Origin: Natronospirales bacterium
GTDB lineage: Bacteria; Pseudomonadota; Gammaproteobacteria; Natronospirales; JAIVGZ01
Direction of reading: 5' to 3'
Length of the DNA: 42,787 bases
Assembly: GCA_020201335.1 (NCBI GenBank)
Contig: JAIVGZ010000036.1
Span: 5,995-48,781 of the forward strand
Positions within the stretch are counted from its first letter, which is position 1, and each line of letters opens with the position of its first letter. Position numbers and translations under genes: made by a program. Of the stretch, positions 1 to 8,368 are shown piece after piece. A model generated the notes under the pieces. It searched no databases. It saw only the letters and a program-made list of their open reading frames with translations, and was not told where the DNA came from.

Positions 1-668
1 GCCCAGACCAGCGCGTCGCGGTACGGCGCATCCCGCCACTTTTCACGCACTGCTGCCGCATGCATGAAAAGGTTATACGGCACGACCGTCGTTCCGATCA
101 GCGCCAGTACGACAAGCCCTGCGCCGGCTGGAATCCTTGGTTGGGAAACGGCTTCGACGAGCTGCAACAAGTCTGGTCCCAAATAGATCGCGGTCGTTAC
201 GAATACGACGCTCATCACCGCGACTAGCGCAATCAATGCGAATTCGACGAGCCGGTACGCCCCAGACATAAGCAGCGCTGCGGCGCCGAGCGCGCACGCG
301 ATAACCCAGGCAGCGCGCGGGCCGCCGGCGAGCGCCTCGAGGCCGAGCGCGGCGCCGGTCAGGTTGCCCGCCTGGTACGCGGCGTTGCCGAATGTGATTC
401 CGAGCAACGCGAGCCCCGTCGCCAAGAAACGCCCGACCGGGTTTGCGATGCCGGTCCGGATCGCCTCGCCGAGCCCGACCCGCCCGACCGCGCCGAGCCG
501 AGCAGACATCTCCTGCAGGATCAGCGTCGCCGCAATCGCTGCAAGTACCGCCCACGCGAGCGCAAAACCGTAGCGGGCCCCAGCGAGGCTCGCGGTCGTG
601 ACGGTGCCGGGGCCGATGAACGCCGCGGCTACGAGAAAGCCGGGACCGAACCGCGCCCGCCCGCTCAT
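1..668 (-). CDS. NRAMP-family metal ion transporter, 3' end cut off by the window
   Basis: Inner-membrane protein of the NRAMP (MntH/SLC11) fold, probably moving divalent metal. The visible 222 residues begin at ATG 668 and run off the window edge, so the C-terminal half is missing. Hydrophobic helices alternate regularly. The helix-1 region reads GPGTVTTASLAG where classical NRAMP has the metal-binding DPGN, and the helix-6 region reads GTTVVPYNLFMHA where the classical motif is MPHN. The fold is recognisable, but the usual metal-ligand Asp and Met are replaced, so the substrate may differ from Mn/Fe. The start lies 7 nt after the stop of the secreted coiled-coil gene, so the two are probably cotranscribed. 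Family fairly sure; substrate unknown. Confidence 0.8.
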   Translation of the reverse strand, partial: MSGRARFGPGFLVAAAFIGPGTVTTASLAGARYGFALAWAVLAAIAATLILQEMSARLGAVGRVGLGEAIRTGIANPVGRFLATGLALLGITFGNAAYQAGNLTGAALGLEALAGGPRAAWVIACALGAAALLMSGAYRLVEFALIALVAVMSVVFVTTAIYLGPDLLQLVEAVSQPRIPAGAGLVVLALIGTTVVPYNLFMHAAAVREKWRDAPYRDALVW

Positions 669-675
669 GGGCGTG

Positions 676-1260
676 TCACTCGATGCGCCGGACGCGCACG
701 GAAGCGTTATAGCCTTCGACGCGCAACATGAATGAGCCGAACGCCATCCTGCGGATCGTCACGGCCGGCCGCTCAACAGGACGCACCGGGCGGAATCTTT
801 CGGCGGAGACCGTTTCCCACACCTGTCCATTGTCGAGACGGAAACGCGTACCGCGCGACCAGCCGGTAAAGCTACCGTCCAGCGTCGCCTCAATCTCCGG
901 CGTGCGCGCGGCCAGCGACCCGAAACCAAACAGGCCCGGGTGGTCGACATCAGGCTTCTCGGCCTGCACGGCGAGGCGGTTGCGCTCCTCTTCGAGCGCA
1001 CGACGCTCTGCAACCAGTTGTTGCCGCTCGGCCTCAAGATCGGGCGCGGCATCGGCCGCAATGGCTGGTTCAGCCCCGACGGCGCGCAGGAACCAGTGTT
1101 CGAAGCGCTCGAGCTCTTCCGGCGTCAATCGGTGCAGCCCCGCCGCCCGGAATTCGTCGGCGGAGATGTACGGCGCGAGCGGTACCGGCACCTCGGCGTA
1201 TGCCGGCGTAGCGGCGGCTACGACGAGCAGTAACAGGGTCATCAGCGCGTAACGGGTCAT
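676..1260 (-). CDS. Secreted protein with central coiled coil, function unknown
   Basis: A 194-residue exported protein. The N-terminus is a signal peptide with a Leu/Val/Ala core and a probable cleavage site after AYA near residue 22. Residues about 70-105 are rich in Glu, Arg and Ala (AERQQLVAERRALEEER) and look like a coiled coil. The C-terminal half (SFTGWSRGTRFRLDNGQVWE, ending with basic beta-like stretches) resembles small beta-barrel or SH3-like periplasmic domains. I chose ATG 1260 because it overlaps the upstream gene's stop as ATGA and places the signal peptide at the start; a start 12 nt upstream is less likely. No family is recognised with certainty. Confidence 0.75.
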   Translation of the reverse strand: MTRYALMTLLLLVVAAATPAYAEVPVPLAPYISADEFRAAGLHRLTPEELERFEHWFLRAVGAEPAIAADAAPDLEAERQQLVAERRALEEERNRLAVQAEKPDVDHPGLFGFGSLAARTPEIEATLDGSFTGWSRGTRFRLDNGQVWETVSAERFRPVRPVERPAVTIRRMAFGSFMLRVEGYNASVRVRRIE

Positions 1261-2213
1261 CGCGGTCTCCAAGGCAAGTCATCGAGGTCACAGTTCCCGC
1301 CGGACAGGATGGCCCCCACACGTAGGCCCTGCAAGCGGCCGTCGAGCAGCGCGGCGATCACGGTCGCGGCGGACGGTTCCACCAGCTGCTTGGTGCGCTC
1401 CCAGGTAAAGCGCATCGCGTCGATAATCGCCGCGTCGGTGACGGTGAATACATCGTCCACGAGTGCCCGGATTACCTGGAACCCACGCTCGCCCAGCTCG
1501 CCACGCAGGCCGTCGGCGATTGTGTCCGGCCGGCTGCCCGTCACCCGGATGCCGCTGCGGAAACCGCGAGCGCCGTCATCCGCGCCTGCCGGTTCGACGC
1601 CAATTACCCGTATCGCGGGCCGCAGCGCTTTCGCGGCGATTGCCGTACCCGACAACAGCCCGCCACCGCCGAGCGGCGTGACGATTGCTTCGAGACCCGG
1701 GTGTTCCTCCAGCAATTCCAATACCGCAGTGCCCTGGCCGGCAATGACGCGCCAATCGTCGTACGGGTGCACAACCGCAGCGCCCGTGCGGTCGACCAGT
1801 GCGCGCAAACCGGCCTCGCGTGCGGCGAGCGTTGGCTCGCAGAATTCGATCTCGCCGCCGTACCCCTGCACCGCAGCCTGCTTGACCGCCGGAACGGTGC
1901 GCGGCATCACGATGCGCGCGGTGACGCCGCGCACCGACGCGGCGAGCGCCAGCGCGGCGGCGTGGTTACCCGAAGAGTGCGTCGCGACGCCGCCTGCCAA
2001 CTCGGCGGCCGGCAGGGAGAGCACCGCGTTCAGCGCACCGCGTGCCTTGAACGCACCGGTCCTCTGCAGGTGCTCACACTTCAACAACACCTCGGCGCCG
2101 GAGCGGGCGTCGAGTGTGCGCGAACGCAGCACCGGCGTGCGGTGCACATGCGCGGCGATCCGCGCCCACGCGGCACGGATGTCGTCTATTCCAGGGGCGG
2201 TTTCCAAGGGCAC
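1257..2213 (-). CDS. PLP-dependent threonine/serine dehydratase or serine racemase-like enzyme
   Basis: Fold-type II pyridoxal-phosphate enzyme of the threonine dehydratase/serine racemase group, about 318 residues, the usual length for the single-domain form without an ACT domain. The PLP lysine lies in GAFKARGA, the substrate loop is SSGNHAAALA, and the phosphate-binding glycine loop is GGGGLLSG. It probably deaminates threonine or serine to a 2-oxoacid, or racemises serine; sequence alone cannot separate these. I chose GTG 2213, because longer readings of the frame run into the divergent transporter gene. Its stop overlaps the next gene's start (ATGA), so the two are translationally coupled. 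Confidence 0.85.
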   Translation of the reverse strand: MPLETAPGIDDIRAAWARIAAHVHRTPVLRSRTLDARSGAEVLLKCEHLQRTGAFKARGALNAVLSLPAAELAGGVATHSSGNHAAALALAASVRGVTARIVMPRTVPAVKQAAVQGYGGEIEFCEPTLAAREAGLRALVDRTGAAVVHPYDDWRVIAGQGTAVLELLEEHPGLEAIVTPLGGGGLLSGTAIAAKALRPAIRVIGVEPAGADDGARGFRSGIRVTGSRPDTIADGLRGELGERGFQVIRALVDDVFTVTDAAIIDAMRFTWERTKQLVEPSAATVIAALLDGRLQGLRVGAILSGGNCDLDDLPWRPR

Positions 2214-2244
2214 AAGCGTACCCCAAATGGAGTAACATGCGCCC

Positions 2245-3156
2245 GTGCCCGACCCTGCACCAGTAACCGCGCCGCGCCCGCACGACCTCCGGCGCGGGGC
2301 GGTATTCGTCGTCGGCGCGGCACTCGCGTTCTCTGTGATGGCTGCGCTGATCAAGCAGCTCGCAGGCCCGCTGAACAACGAAATGCTCGTATGGGCGCGC
2401 AACTTCTTCTCCGTGCTGTTCCTGCTGCCGCTGCTGATTCGCTACAAACCCCACCAATTCCTGACGCAGCACTGGCGCGGCCACCTGCTGCGTACCGGCG
2501 CCGGGCTGACCGCGATGTACTGCATGTTCTGGTCGATCCCGCGCCTGAACCTCGCAGAGGCGGTGTTGCTGAACCACACCGCGACGCTATTCATACCGTT
2601 CATCGCGTGGCTGTGGTTGAAGGAGACCGTGACGCTGCGCACCGTAGTCGCGCTGTTGATTGGGTTCGTGGGGATACTGCTAGTGCTGAAGCCGGGCATC
2701 GGCGTGTTCAGCTGGCCGGCCGTGGTCGGCCTTGCATCTGGCGTGTTCGCTGCCGTCGCGATGGTGTCGATCCGCTCGATGGCGGGCATCGAGCCCACGA
2801 CGCGTATCGTGCTGTATTTCAGCGTGCTCGGCACCCTGTTATCCACGGTTCCGCTTGCCTGGGCATGGCAGACACCCACCTGGTGGCAGTGGCTCCTGCT
2901 CGCAGCAATCGGCGGACTCGCGGCCGCCGGCCAGCTGCTGCTCACGCGTGGGTACATGTCTGCCGCCGCGGCGCAGGTCGGGCCGTTTACCTACTCTTCG
3001 GTGCTGTTCGCCGCGCTGCTCGGGTGGCTGTTCTGGAACGAATCGCTCGACCCGCGGAGTTGGTATGGCGCGGGGCTGGTGGTAGCCGCCGGGGTGCTGT
3101 TAATTTCCGCGCGGCGGTCCGGCATCCAGCCACTCTCCTCCGACAGCGCAAAATAG
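2245..3156 (+). CDS. EamA/DMT-superfamily transporter
   Basis: Inner-membrane protein of the drug/metabolite transporter superfamily, 303 residues with about ten hydrophobic helices arranged as two EamA repeats. The first repeat contains ARNFFSVLFLLPLLI and an NHTATLFIPFIAW segment typical of the family; the second begins near SWPAVVGLASGVFAA. Such proteins export amino acids or small metabolites, but the substrate cannot be read from sequence. The start is GTG 2245, with a GGAG at 2229-2232; the next in-frame ATG would remove the first helix. It is divergent from the dehydratase gene with only about 31 nt between starts, so the promoters overlap. The pairing suggests, without proving, an amino-acid-related substrate. 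Confidence 0.85.
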   Translation: MPDPAPVTAPRPHDLRRGAVFVVGAALAFSVMAALIKQLAGPLNNEMLVWARNFFSVLFLLPLLIRYKPHQFLTQHWRGHLLRTGAGLTAMYCMFWSIPRLNLAEAVLLNHTATLFIPFIAWLWLKETVTLRTVVALLIGFVGILLVLKPGIGVFSWPAVVGLASGVFAAVAMVSIRSMAGIEPTTRIVLYFSVLGTLLSTVPLAWAWQTPTWWQWLLLAAIGGLAAAGQLLLTRGYMSAAAAQVGPFTYSSVLFAALLGWLFWNESLDPRSWYGAGLVVAAGVLLISARRSGIQPLSSDSAK

Positions 3157-3185
3157 AGCCGCCAACCGGCACCTGACCGTCGAGC

Positions 3186-3380
3186 ATCGCGGCCAGAGGG
3201 CCGCATCCGGGCGCACTGCGAAGCGATTTTGGTCAAGCGACCGGCGGCAGTGTTGGCATTGGATGGCACTGGATAAGCGCGACCATATGAGCGAGCAGGC
3301 GCCCGGCGCGGCGAGCAAGTCCTAGGGCAGAGGAATCGCGAATCACAGATTCGCTCCCACAATCACAGATCCGCTCCTAC
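3186..3380. repeat. REP-like palindromes between the EamA gene and orn
   Basis: The 237-nt gap holds no gene. It contains a degenerate REP of the GGCCAGAGGGCC stem type at 3186-3207, a composite flank with the word CAAGTCCTAGG near 3316-3326, a complete palindrome of the GAATCGCGAATCACAGATTC type at 3333-3360, and one truncated, slightly mutated unit (AATCACAGATCCGCTCCTAC) at 3361-3380. The same flank and palindrome recur at 19695-19760 and 19995-20140. The palindromes could act as terminators or mRNA stabilisers for the converging rsgA-side and EamA transcripts, but no T-tract follows. Confidence 0.8.
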
Positions 3381-3393
3381 AGAACGGGGCCGG

Positions 3394-3939
3394 TCAGACC
3401 TTGAACATTTTTTGGCGGTAGTACTGCAACTCGGCGATTGAGTCGCGGATATCGTCGAGCGCGAGGTGCACCGACGCCTTCGTGTACCCGGCGGACACTT
3501 CCGGCGCCCACCGGCGCGCAAGCTCCTTCAGCGTCGACACATCAAGGTTGCGGTAATGGAAGAACGCCTCGAGGCGCGGCATGTAGCGGACCAGAAACCG
3601 CCGGTCCTGGTGCACGCTATTGCCGCAGATCGGCGACGCGCGCGGGGCAATCCAGCGGCCAAGGAACTCGAGGGTCTGCGCCTCGGCATCGGCCTCGCTC
3701 ACGCGGCTCTCGCGCACCCGCTGCGTGAGGCCGGATGCGCCATGCGTGCGCGTGTTCCATTCGTCCATCGCATCGAGCAATTCGTCGGGTTGCTTGACGA
3801 CCAGAGACGGCCCTTCGGCAAGCACCTTGAGCTCCTTGTCGGTAACGATGGTCGCGATTTCGATGATGCGGTCCCGTTCCGGGTCCAGGCCGGTCATCTC
3901 CAGGTCAATCCAGGCGAGATTTTCGGGGTGCGTCGGCAT
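3394..3939 (-). CDS. orn: Oligoribonuclease
   Basis: DEDDh 3'-5' exoribonuclease that degrades 2-5 nt RNA fragments (nanoRNA, pGpG) to mononucleotides in the cytoplasm. The 181-residue length is standard. Motif I is [10 protein letters not shown] with Asp12 and Glu14, motif II is [10 protein letters not shown], and motif III is [10 protein letters not shown] with the expected His and Asp. The start at ATG 3939 gives the usual N-terminus. It is divergent from rsgA, the same arrangement as in Escherichia coli. Confidence 0.97.
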   Translation of the reverse strand: MPTHPENLAWIDLEMTGLDPERDRIIEIATIVTDKELKVLAEGPSLVVKQPDELLDAMDEWNTRTHGASGLTQRVRESRVSEADAEAQTLEFLGRWIAPRASPICGNSVHQDRRFLVRYMPRLEAFFHYRNLDVSTLKELARRWAPEVSAGYTKASVHLALDDIRDSIAELQYYRQKMFKV

Positions 3940-3988
3940 GGTCGGGCTTCCTGCGGTATGCTCACCGCGATTCTAGCAGAGGCACCCG

Positions 3989-4864
3989 ATGGAACGCCCG
4001 ACCGGCTCGGTCATCGTCAATTACGGCACGCGTGTACTGGTCGAAACCGCAACCGGCGAACCGGTGCCGTGCTCGATCCGCGGCAAGCGCCTGCGCGCGG
4101 TCTGTGGCGATGTGGTCGAGTGGGAGCGCATCGACGCGGAAGGTGCGATAACCCGCATCGTCACCCGTGAACGCGCGCTCGAACGCGCCGACGGCCGTGG
4201 CGGCAGCGAACCGGTCGCATCCAACCTCGACCGCGTCCTGGTGGTCGCCGCACCCGAGCCGGACCCGGATGCAGTGCTGATCGACCGCTACCTCGCCATG
4301 GCCGAACGCGGCGGCATCGATGCTGCTCTGCTATTGAACAAGACCGACTGCGCCCCAGACGGCTTTCGCGCGCGCTTCGATGAATACGCGATCGCCGGTT
4401 ATCCAGTATGGATGTGCAGCGCGGTGAACCGGCATGGCCTGGATGCGCTGCGGACCGAATTGTCCGGGCGCACGACCCTGCTGGTTGGGCAATCGGGCGT
4501 CGGTAAATCGTCGCTGCTCAACGCCCTGGTTCCCGACCTAGCGCTGCAGACGGGCGTGCTGGACAAGGCCGGCGAAGGCCGGCATACGACGACTGCAACC
4601 CGCCGCTACCTGCTGCCGGGGGGCGGCGCACTGGTCGATTCGCCGGGTGTGCGTGAATTCTGGCTGCCGGCGATGCCGGCGACGGATTTGATAGGTGGGT
4701 TCCGGGAGATTGCGCGCGCGGGTGACGCGTGCCGATTTCGAAACTGCACGCACGCGAAGGAACCGGATTGCGCGGTGCAGGCAGCGGTTGCACGCGGCGA
4801 CATCTCAGAGCGCCGTTACAAGAGCTACCTGCAACTCCTGCGTACTATCAGCGGTAAAGCCTGA
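3989..4864 (+). CDS. rsgA: Ribosome small-subunit GTPase RsgA
   Basis: Circularly permuted GTPase that checks late 30S ribosome assembly. Residues 1-80 form the OB-fold. The G motifs are in permuted order: NKTD (G4) at 117-120, GQSGVGKS (G1) at 167-174, DSPG (G3) at 217-220. The C-terminal zinc site uses Cys248, Cys253, His255 and Cys261. At 291 residues it is near the shorter end for the family but lacks nothing obvious. An AGAGG precedes ATG 3989. The short intergenic region shared with orn must hold both promoters. Confidence 0.97.
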   Translation: MERPTGSVIVNYGTRVLVETATGEPVPCSIRGKRLRAVCGDVVEWERIDAEGAITRIVTRERALERADGRGGSEPVASNLDRVLVVAAPEPDPDAVLIDRYLAMAERGGIDAALLLNKTDCAPDGFRARFDEYAIAGYPVWMCSAVNRHGLDALRTELSGRTTLLVGQSGVGKSSLLNALVPDLALQTGVLDKAGEGRHTTTATRRYLLPGGGALVDSPGVREFWLPAMPATDLIGGFREIARAGDACRFRNCTHAKEPDCAVQAAVARGDISERRYKSYLQLLRTISGKA

Positions 4865-4870
4865 CACTAT

Positions 4871-5212
4871 TTAACCCGGTGGCCAAGCCATCGCCCGGCC
4901 GCCGAGCACGTGCAGGTGCAGGTGGAAGACGCTCTGCCCCGCCTCGGCGTTGCAGTTGAACACCGTCCGGTAGCCACGCTCAGCGATCCCTTCTGTTTGC
5001 GCAACCTTTTGCGCGGCAGCGAACATCTTCGCGAGCAACGGCGCGTGTGAACTGTCGAGGTCGTTCAGCGTGCTGATATGTTCGCGCGGAATCACAAGCA
5101 CGTGTGTCGGCGCCTGAGGATTCAGGTCGCGAAATGCGAGCACGGCGTCGTCTTCGTAGACGATATCCGGTGCGATTTCGCCCGCAGCCATCTTGCAAAA
5201 CAAGCAGGTCAT
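4871..5212 (-). CDS. hinT: HIT-family nucleotide hydrolase (HinT-like)
   Basis: Histidine-triad purine nucleoside phosphoramidase family, 113 residues, cytoplasmic. The signature HLHLHVLGG lies near the C-terminus, with the catalytic His in the centre, and the N-terminal [11 protein letters not shown] is typical of the bacterial PKCI/HinT branch. The physiological substrate (aminoacyl-AMP-like molecules) is known from the family only. The start codon overlaps the recR stop (ATGA), putting it last in a dnaX-ybaB-recR-hinT gene string. It converges on rsgA with 6 nt between stops. Confidence 0.93.
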   Translation of the reverse strand: MTCLFCKMAAGEIAPDIVYEDDAVLAFRDLNPQAPTHVLVIPREHISTLNDLDSSHAPLLAKMFAAAQKVAQTEGIAERGYRTVFNCNAEAGQSVFHLHLHVLGGRAMAWPPG

Positions 5213-5808
5213 CGGAGCTCCTGTCGGCCGGTAAATGCATGGGAGAGCGTCCCACCGTCGACAAACTCAAGCTCGCCGCCGATCGGGACGCCATGCGCGA
5301 TACGGGTCGCGCGCACCTGGTAGCGCTTGCCGAGGTCAGCGATGAAATGCGCAGTCGCCTCACCCTCGACCGTCGGATTTGTCGCGAGGATGATTTCGTT
5401 CACTTCGCCGGACTTCAATCGCGACTCGAGCAGGTCGAAGCCGAGTTGCGCCGGCCCGATGCCATCGAGCGGCGACAGGTGACCCATCAGTACGAAATAG
5501 CGGCCGCGGTACCCGGTCGCCTGCTCGATTGCCAGCACGTCGGCCGGCGTCTCGACGACGCACAGCAGCGCCGCGTCCCGCTCGGGCGACGCACACACGC
5601 GGCAGGTCTCCTCTTCGGTAAACATGCGGCAGCGGCTGCAGTGGCCGATACCGGCGACCGACGCGGTCAGCGCGCCGGCCAGCGCGAGCGCGCCGTCACG
5701 ATCGCGCTCAAGCAGGTGGAACGCCGCGCGCTGCGCGGATTTTGGCCCGACGCCGGGCAGCGCGCGCAGCGCCTCGATCAACTGCCCGAGCAGCGGGGAG
5801 TACGACAT
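5209..5808 (-). CDS. recR: Recombination mediator RecR
   Basis: RecF-pathway protein that, with RecO, loads RecA onto SSB-coated gaps. The 199-residue length is standard. The helix-hairpin-helix [12 protein letters not shown] is at the N-terminus, then a Cys4 zinc finger (HCSRC...CRVC), a Toprim domain ([12 protein letters not shown]) and a C-terminal Walker-B-like segment. One nucleotide separates its start from the ybaB stop, and its own stop overlaps hinT. The dnaX-ybaB-recR order is highly conserved in gammaproteobacteria. Confidence 0.97.
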   Translation of the reverse strand: MSYSPLLGQLIEALRALPGVGPKSAQRAAFHLLERDRDGALALAGALTASVAGIGHCSRCRMFTEEETCRVCASPERDAALLCVVETPADVLAIEQATGYRGRYFVLMGHLSPLDGIGPAQLGFDLLESRLKSGEVNEIILATNPTVEGEATAHFIADLGKRYQVRATRIAHGVPIGGELEFVDGGTLSHAFTGRQELR

Positions 5809-5809
5809 C

Positions 5810-6130
5810 TCAGAACGGCATCATGCCCGGCGGCATCGGCATGCCGGCGGTCAGGCTGCCCATACGCTCCTTGACCATTTCCTCCACGCGCTTGACGGCG
5901 TCGTTGATGCCGGCAGCAACCATGTCCTCAAGCATCTCGCGGTCCTCGCCGAGCAGGCCCGGGTCGATCGTGACGCGCCTGACTTCGTGCTTGCCGGTCA
6001 TCACTACCTTCACGAGCCCGCCGCCCGACTCGCCAGTGACTTCAGCCGCTGCGAGTTCTTCCTGCAGCTTCTGCAGGTTCGCCTGCATCTGCTGCGCCTG
6101 CCGCATCATGTTGCCGAGATTGCCACGCAT
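5810..6130 (-). CDS. ybaB: YbaB/EbfC nucleoid-associated protein
   Basis: Small dimeric DNA-binding protein, 106 residues. The N-terminus is a long amphipathic helix ([20 protein letters not shown]) followed by the family hallmark [18 protein letters not shown] and a second helical part. It has a Met/Pro-rich tail ([10 protein letters not shown]), which is common. It lies between dnaX and recR in a compact operon, 12 nt after the dnaX stop. Confidence 0.95.
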   Translation of the reverse strand: MRGNLGNMMRQAQQMQANLQKLQEELAAAEVTGESGGGLVKVVMTGKHEVRRVTIDPGLLGEDREMLEDMVAAGINDAVKRVEEMVKERMGSLTAGMPMPPGMMPF

Positions 6131-6142
6131 ATCGGGCTCCGT

Positions 6143-7711
6143 TCAGTCGATTGGGCGGACGGCGTCGGGGTCGAACCCGGCGTCGAACGCATCTGTGAGT
6201 GCGCGCAGGTTCGGGTCATCCGCGAGGGAGTCGCGCGCCTGTGCCTGACGCTCGTCGGCATGCCGCGCCAACGCGCGCGCCGGCGTTTCAACGGTCGGCT
6301 TGCCGGTCGTTATGTTCAGCCGCAACTCGCGGCCATAGTGGCGCGCAAGCGCGTCGCGTAGCCGCTGCTCCGCGTTTGGTGTGCACATCTGTCCGCACGC
6401 TGCGTCCAGTTCAAGCAGCAGCGCGTCCCCGTCCCAACCACCGAATGTGCAGTTGCGGGCAAGTTCCAGCGCGACCCCTCGTACGGATAAAGTCGAAACG
6501 ACTGCGAACCAGTCACTGTCCCGGGCCGTGATCGGCGCGTCCGCGACCGGCGCTGCCTCTTTCGTCGCAGCGGCGCGGGCCGCCGGCGCTGCTTTCTGTT
6601 TTGGGACCGGCTGTTTAGAATCGGCGCCCTGCCCGTCCTCAACCCGGAACGCGAGCATCCGCAACAGAACCATTTCGAGGCCCGCACGCGGTTCCGGTGC
6701 CAACGGCAGGTCGCGGCGGCCGTGCAACGCAAACTGATAGCACAGCTGCGCGTACTCCGGCGTGAAGCGCTGCGCGAGCTCCATGAGTGGCGCGTCATCG
6801 TCACCCGCAGCGTCGGGCACGACCTGCAGCAGCGCGACGCGCTGAAGCAGGCTTGCGAGGTCGTCGAGCACTTGCTCGGGGTCCGCAGCTTGGTCGAGCA
6901 GCGCGCCCAGCTCCGCGATTGCGCCGGGCGCGTCGCCGACCGCCAGCTTGCCGGCGAGCGCCAGCAGGCGTCCGCGGTCGATCGAGCCGAGCATCTCGCG
7001 CGTCTCGGCCTCGTTGACCTTACCGGCGCCGAAGGCGATTGCCTGGTCAAGCAGCGACAGCCCGTCGCGCATCGAGCCATCAGCGCCGTGCGCAATCAGC
7101 TTCAGTGCTTCCTGCTCGAACGGCACGCCTTCCTCACCGAGTACGAACGCAAGGTGGCCAGCAATCAGGTCAGGCGGCAGGCGCTTCAGATTGAACTGCA
7201 GGCAGCGCGACAGCACGGTAAGCGGGAGCTTCTGTGGGTCGGTCGTCGCCAGCAGGAACTTCACATGCGGCGGCGGCTCTTCGAGGGTCTTCAACAACGC
7301 ATTGAACGAATGCCCGGAGAGCATGTGCACCTCGTCTATCAGGTACACCTTGTAGCGGCCACGCGTCGGCGCGTACTGGACGTTGTCGAGGAGCTCCCGG
7401 GTGTCATCGACCTTCGTGCGGGACGCAGCGTCAACTTCAATCAGGTCGACGAAGCGCCCCTCGTCGATTTCCTGGCACGCCGAGCAGGTACCGCACGGCG
7501 TCGAGGTGACGCCGGTCTCGCAGTTCAGCGACTTCGCGAGAATGCGGGCGATCGTCGTCTTGCCAACACCCCGGGTCCCGGTGAACAGGAACGCGTGGTG
7601 CAGACGGTCGTTGTCGAGGGCGTTCACCAGCGCGCGCAGGACGTGCTGCTGGCCGACCATCGTCGCGAAAGTTCGGGGGCGCCACTTGCGGGCGAGGACG
7701 TGATAGCTCAT
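6143..7711 (-). CDS. dnaX: DNA polymerase III clamp-loader subunit gamma/tau
   Basis: Motor of the clamp loader, 522 residues. Walker A GTRGVGKT at 45-52, zinc Cys64/73/76/79, Walker B LIDEVHM near 125-130 and the SRC sensor in VLSRCLQF are all present. After the collar (about 240-360) comes an Ala/Pro/Lys-rich linker and a tau-specific C-terminal domain. I chose ATG 7711 (MSYHVLARKWRP) over the in-frame codon 9 nt upstream. No A-AAA-AAG slippery heptamer is visible in the linker, so programmed production of a short gamma form is not supported. tRNA-Ser ends 16 nt upstream. Confidence 0.96.
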   Translation of the reverse strand: MSYHVLARKWRPRTFATMVGQQHVLRALVNALDNDRLHHAFLFTGTRGVGKTTIARILAKSLNCETGVTSTPCGTCSACQEIDEGRFVDLIEVDAASRTKVDDTRELLDNVQYAPTRGRYKVYLIDEVHMLSGHSFNALLKTLEEPPPHVKFLLATTDPQKLPLTVLSRCLQFNLKRLPPDLIAGHLAFVLGEEGVPFEQEALKLIAHGADGSMRDGLSLLDQAIAFGAGKVNEAETREMLGSIDRGRLLALAGKLAVGDAPGAIAELGALLDQAADPEQVLDDLASLLQRVALLQVVPDAAGDDDAPLMELAQRFTPEYAQLCYQFALHGRRDLPLAPEPRAGLEMVLLRMLAFRVEDGQGADSKQPVPKQKAAPAARAAATKEAAPVADAPITARDSDWFAVVSTLSVRGVALELARNCTFGGWDGDALLLELDAACGQMCTPNAEQRLRDALARHYGRELRLNITTGKPTVETPARALARHADERQAQARDSLADDPNLRALTDAFDAGFDPDAVRPID

Positions 7712-7726
7712 TGGGCCCAATTATAC

Positions 7727-7817
7727 TGGCGGAGAGGGAGGGATTCGAACCCTCGATACGGGGTTACCGTATACACACTTTCCAGGCGTGCGCCTTCGAC
7801 CGCTCGGCCACCTCTCC
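7727..7817 (-). tRNA. tRNA-Ser (anticodon GGA)
   Basis: Class II tRNA with a long variable arm. The acceptor stem GGAGAGG pairs with CCTCTCC, the T-arm reads GGTTCGAATCC, and the anticodon loop is CTGGAAA with anticodon GGA. The 3' CCA is encoded. It lies just upstream of dnaX on the same strand. Confidence 0.97.
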
Positions 7818-7873
7818 GGGAGCCGCGAAGATTACCACGCCTTCAGCCCCGCCGCGACGACGGGCGCTCGCCG

Positions 7874-8368
7874 CTACATGATAATGATGATGTGCGGGTC
7901 GAGCGGCGGGTATGGGCTCTTACCGTTCGGAACCTCGTGCACAACCCAGTAATGGCACCCAGGCGCCGTGGTGCACACGCCGTCGCGGTGCGGCTTTGAA
8001 CGCAAGCTCGCAGCGGTCGTGATTCTGAACCTGCATACGGAATTGCCTTGCCCGTCCCTGAACGGCGTCGCCGCCGCGTCACACTGCGTCGCAGTAAGGT
8101 CGCCGAAAACTATCCATAGGTGGCCGCGGGCCGCACCCGACTCCGGTAGCGCCTCAAAGCTGGGACGACAACCCTGCGTGATGTGTACCTGACCATACGC
8201 CCGTAATTCCGGCTGCGGCGTATTCGCATCGGGAACGACGATGTCGACGCCGAACCCACGGCATTGCTGCCCGGTCACGTCCGATACCGGTAAGGCCGAG
8301 CGCGGCACGCCCGCGCACCCGCACAGCACGGCAACACAGCCTAATACCAACCACATTCTTCCGTTCAT
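7874..8368 (-). CDS. Small lipoprotein of unknown function
   Basis: A 164-residue predicted lipoprotein. The N-terminus has a hydrophobic segment and a lipobox-like LCGC with Cys18 as probable lipidation site. The mature part has several cysteines (CRGFGVD, CRPSFE, TQCD, VCRFR, VCTTAPGCHYW) that may form disulfides, and it ends in an odd run of Ile after PLDPH. No family is recognised. Its ATG overlaps the stop of the TPR membrane protein (ATGA), so the two are coupled and may work together at the envelope. Confidence 0.75.
   Translation of the reverse strand: MNGRMWLVLGCVAVLCGCAGVPRSALPVSDVTGQQCRGFGVDIVVPDANTPQPELRAYGQVHITQGCRPSFEALPESGAARGHLWIVFGDLTATQCDAAATPFRDGQGNSVCRFRITTAASLRSKPHRDGVCTTAPGCHYWVVHEVPNGKSPYPPLDPHIIIIM

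Noticed and set aside
1701-3176. 491-codon open frame across the dehydratase and EamA genes
   Set aside because: Arg/Ala-rich shadow translation overlapping two well-supported genes in other frames.
6143-7711. Programmed frameshift in dnaX producing gamma
   Set aside because: No A-AAA-AAG slippery heptamer or following hairpin visible in the linker.
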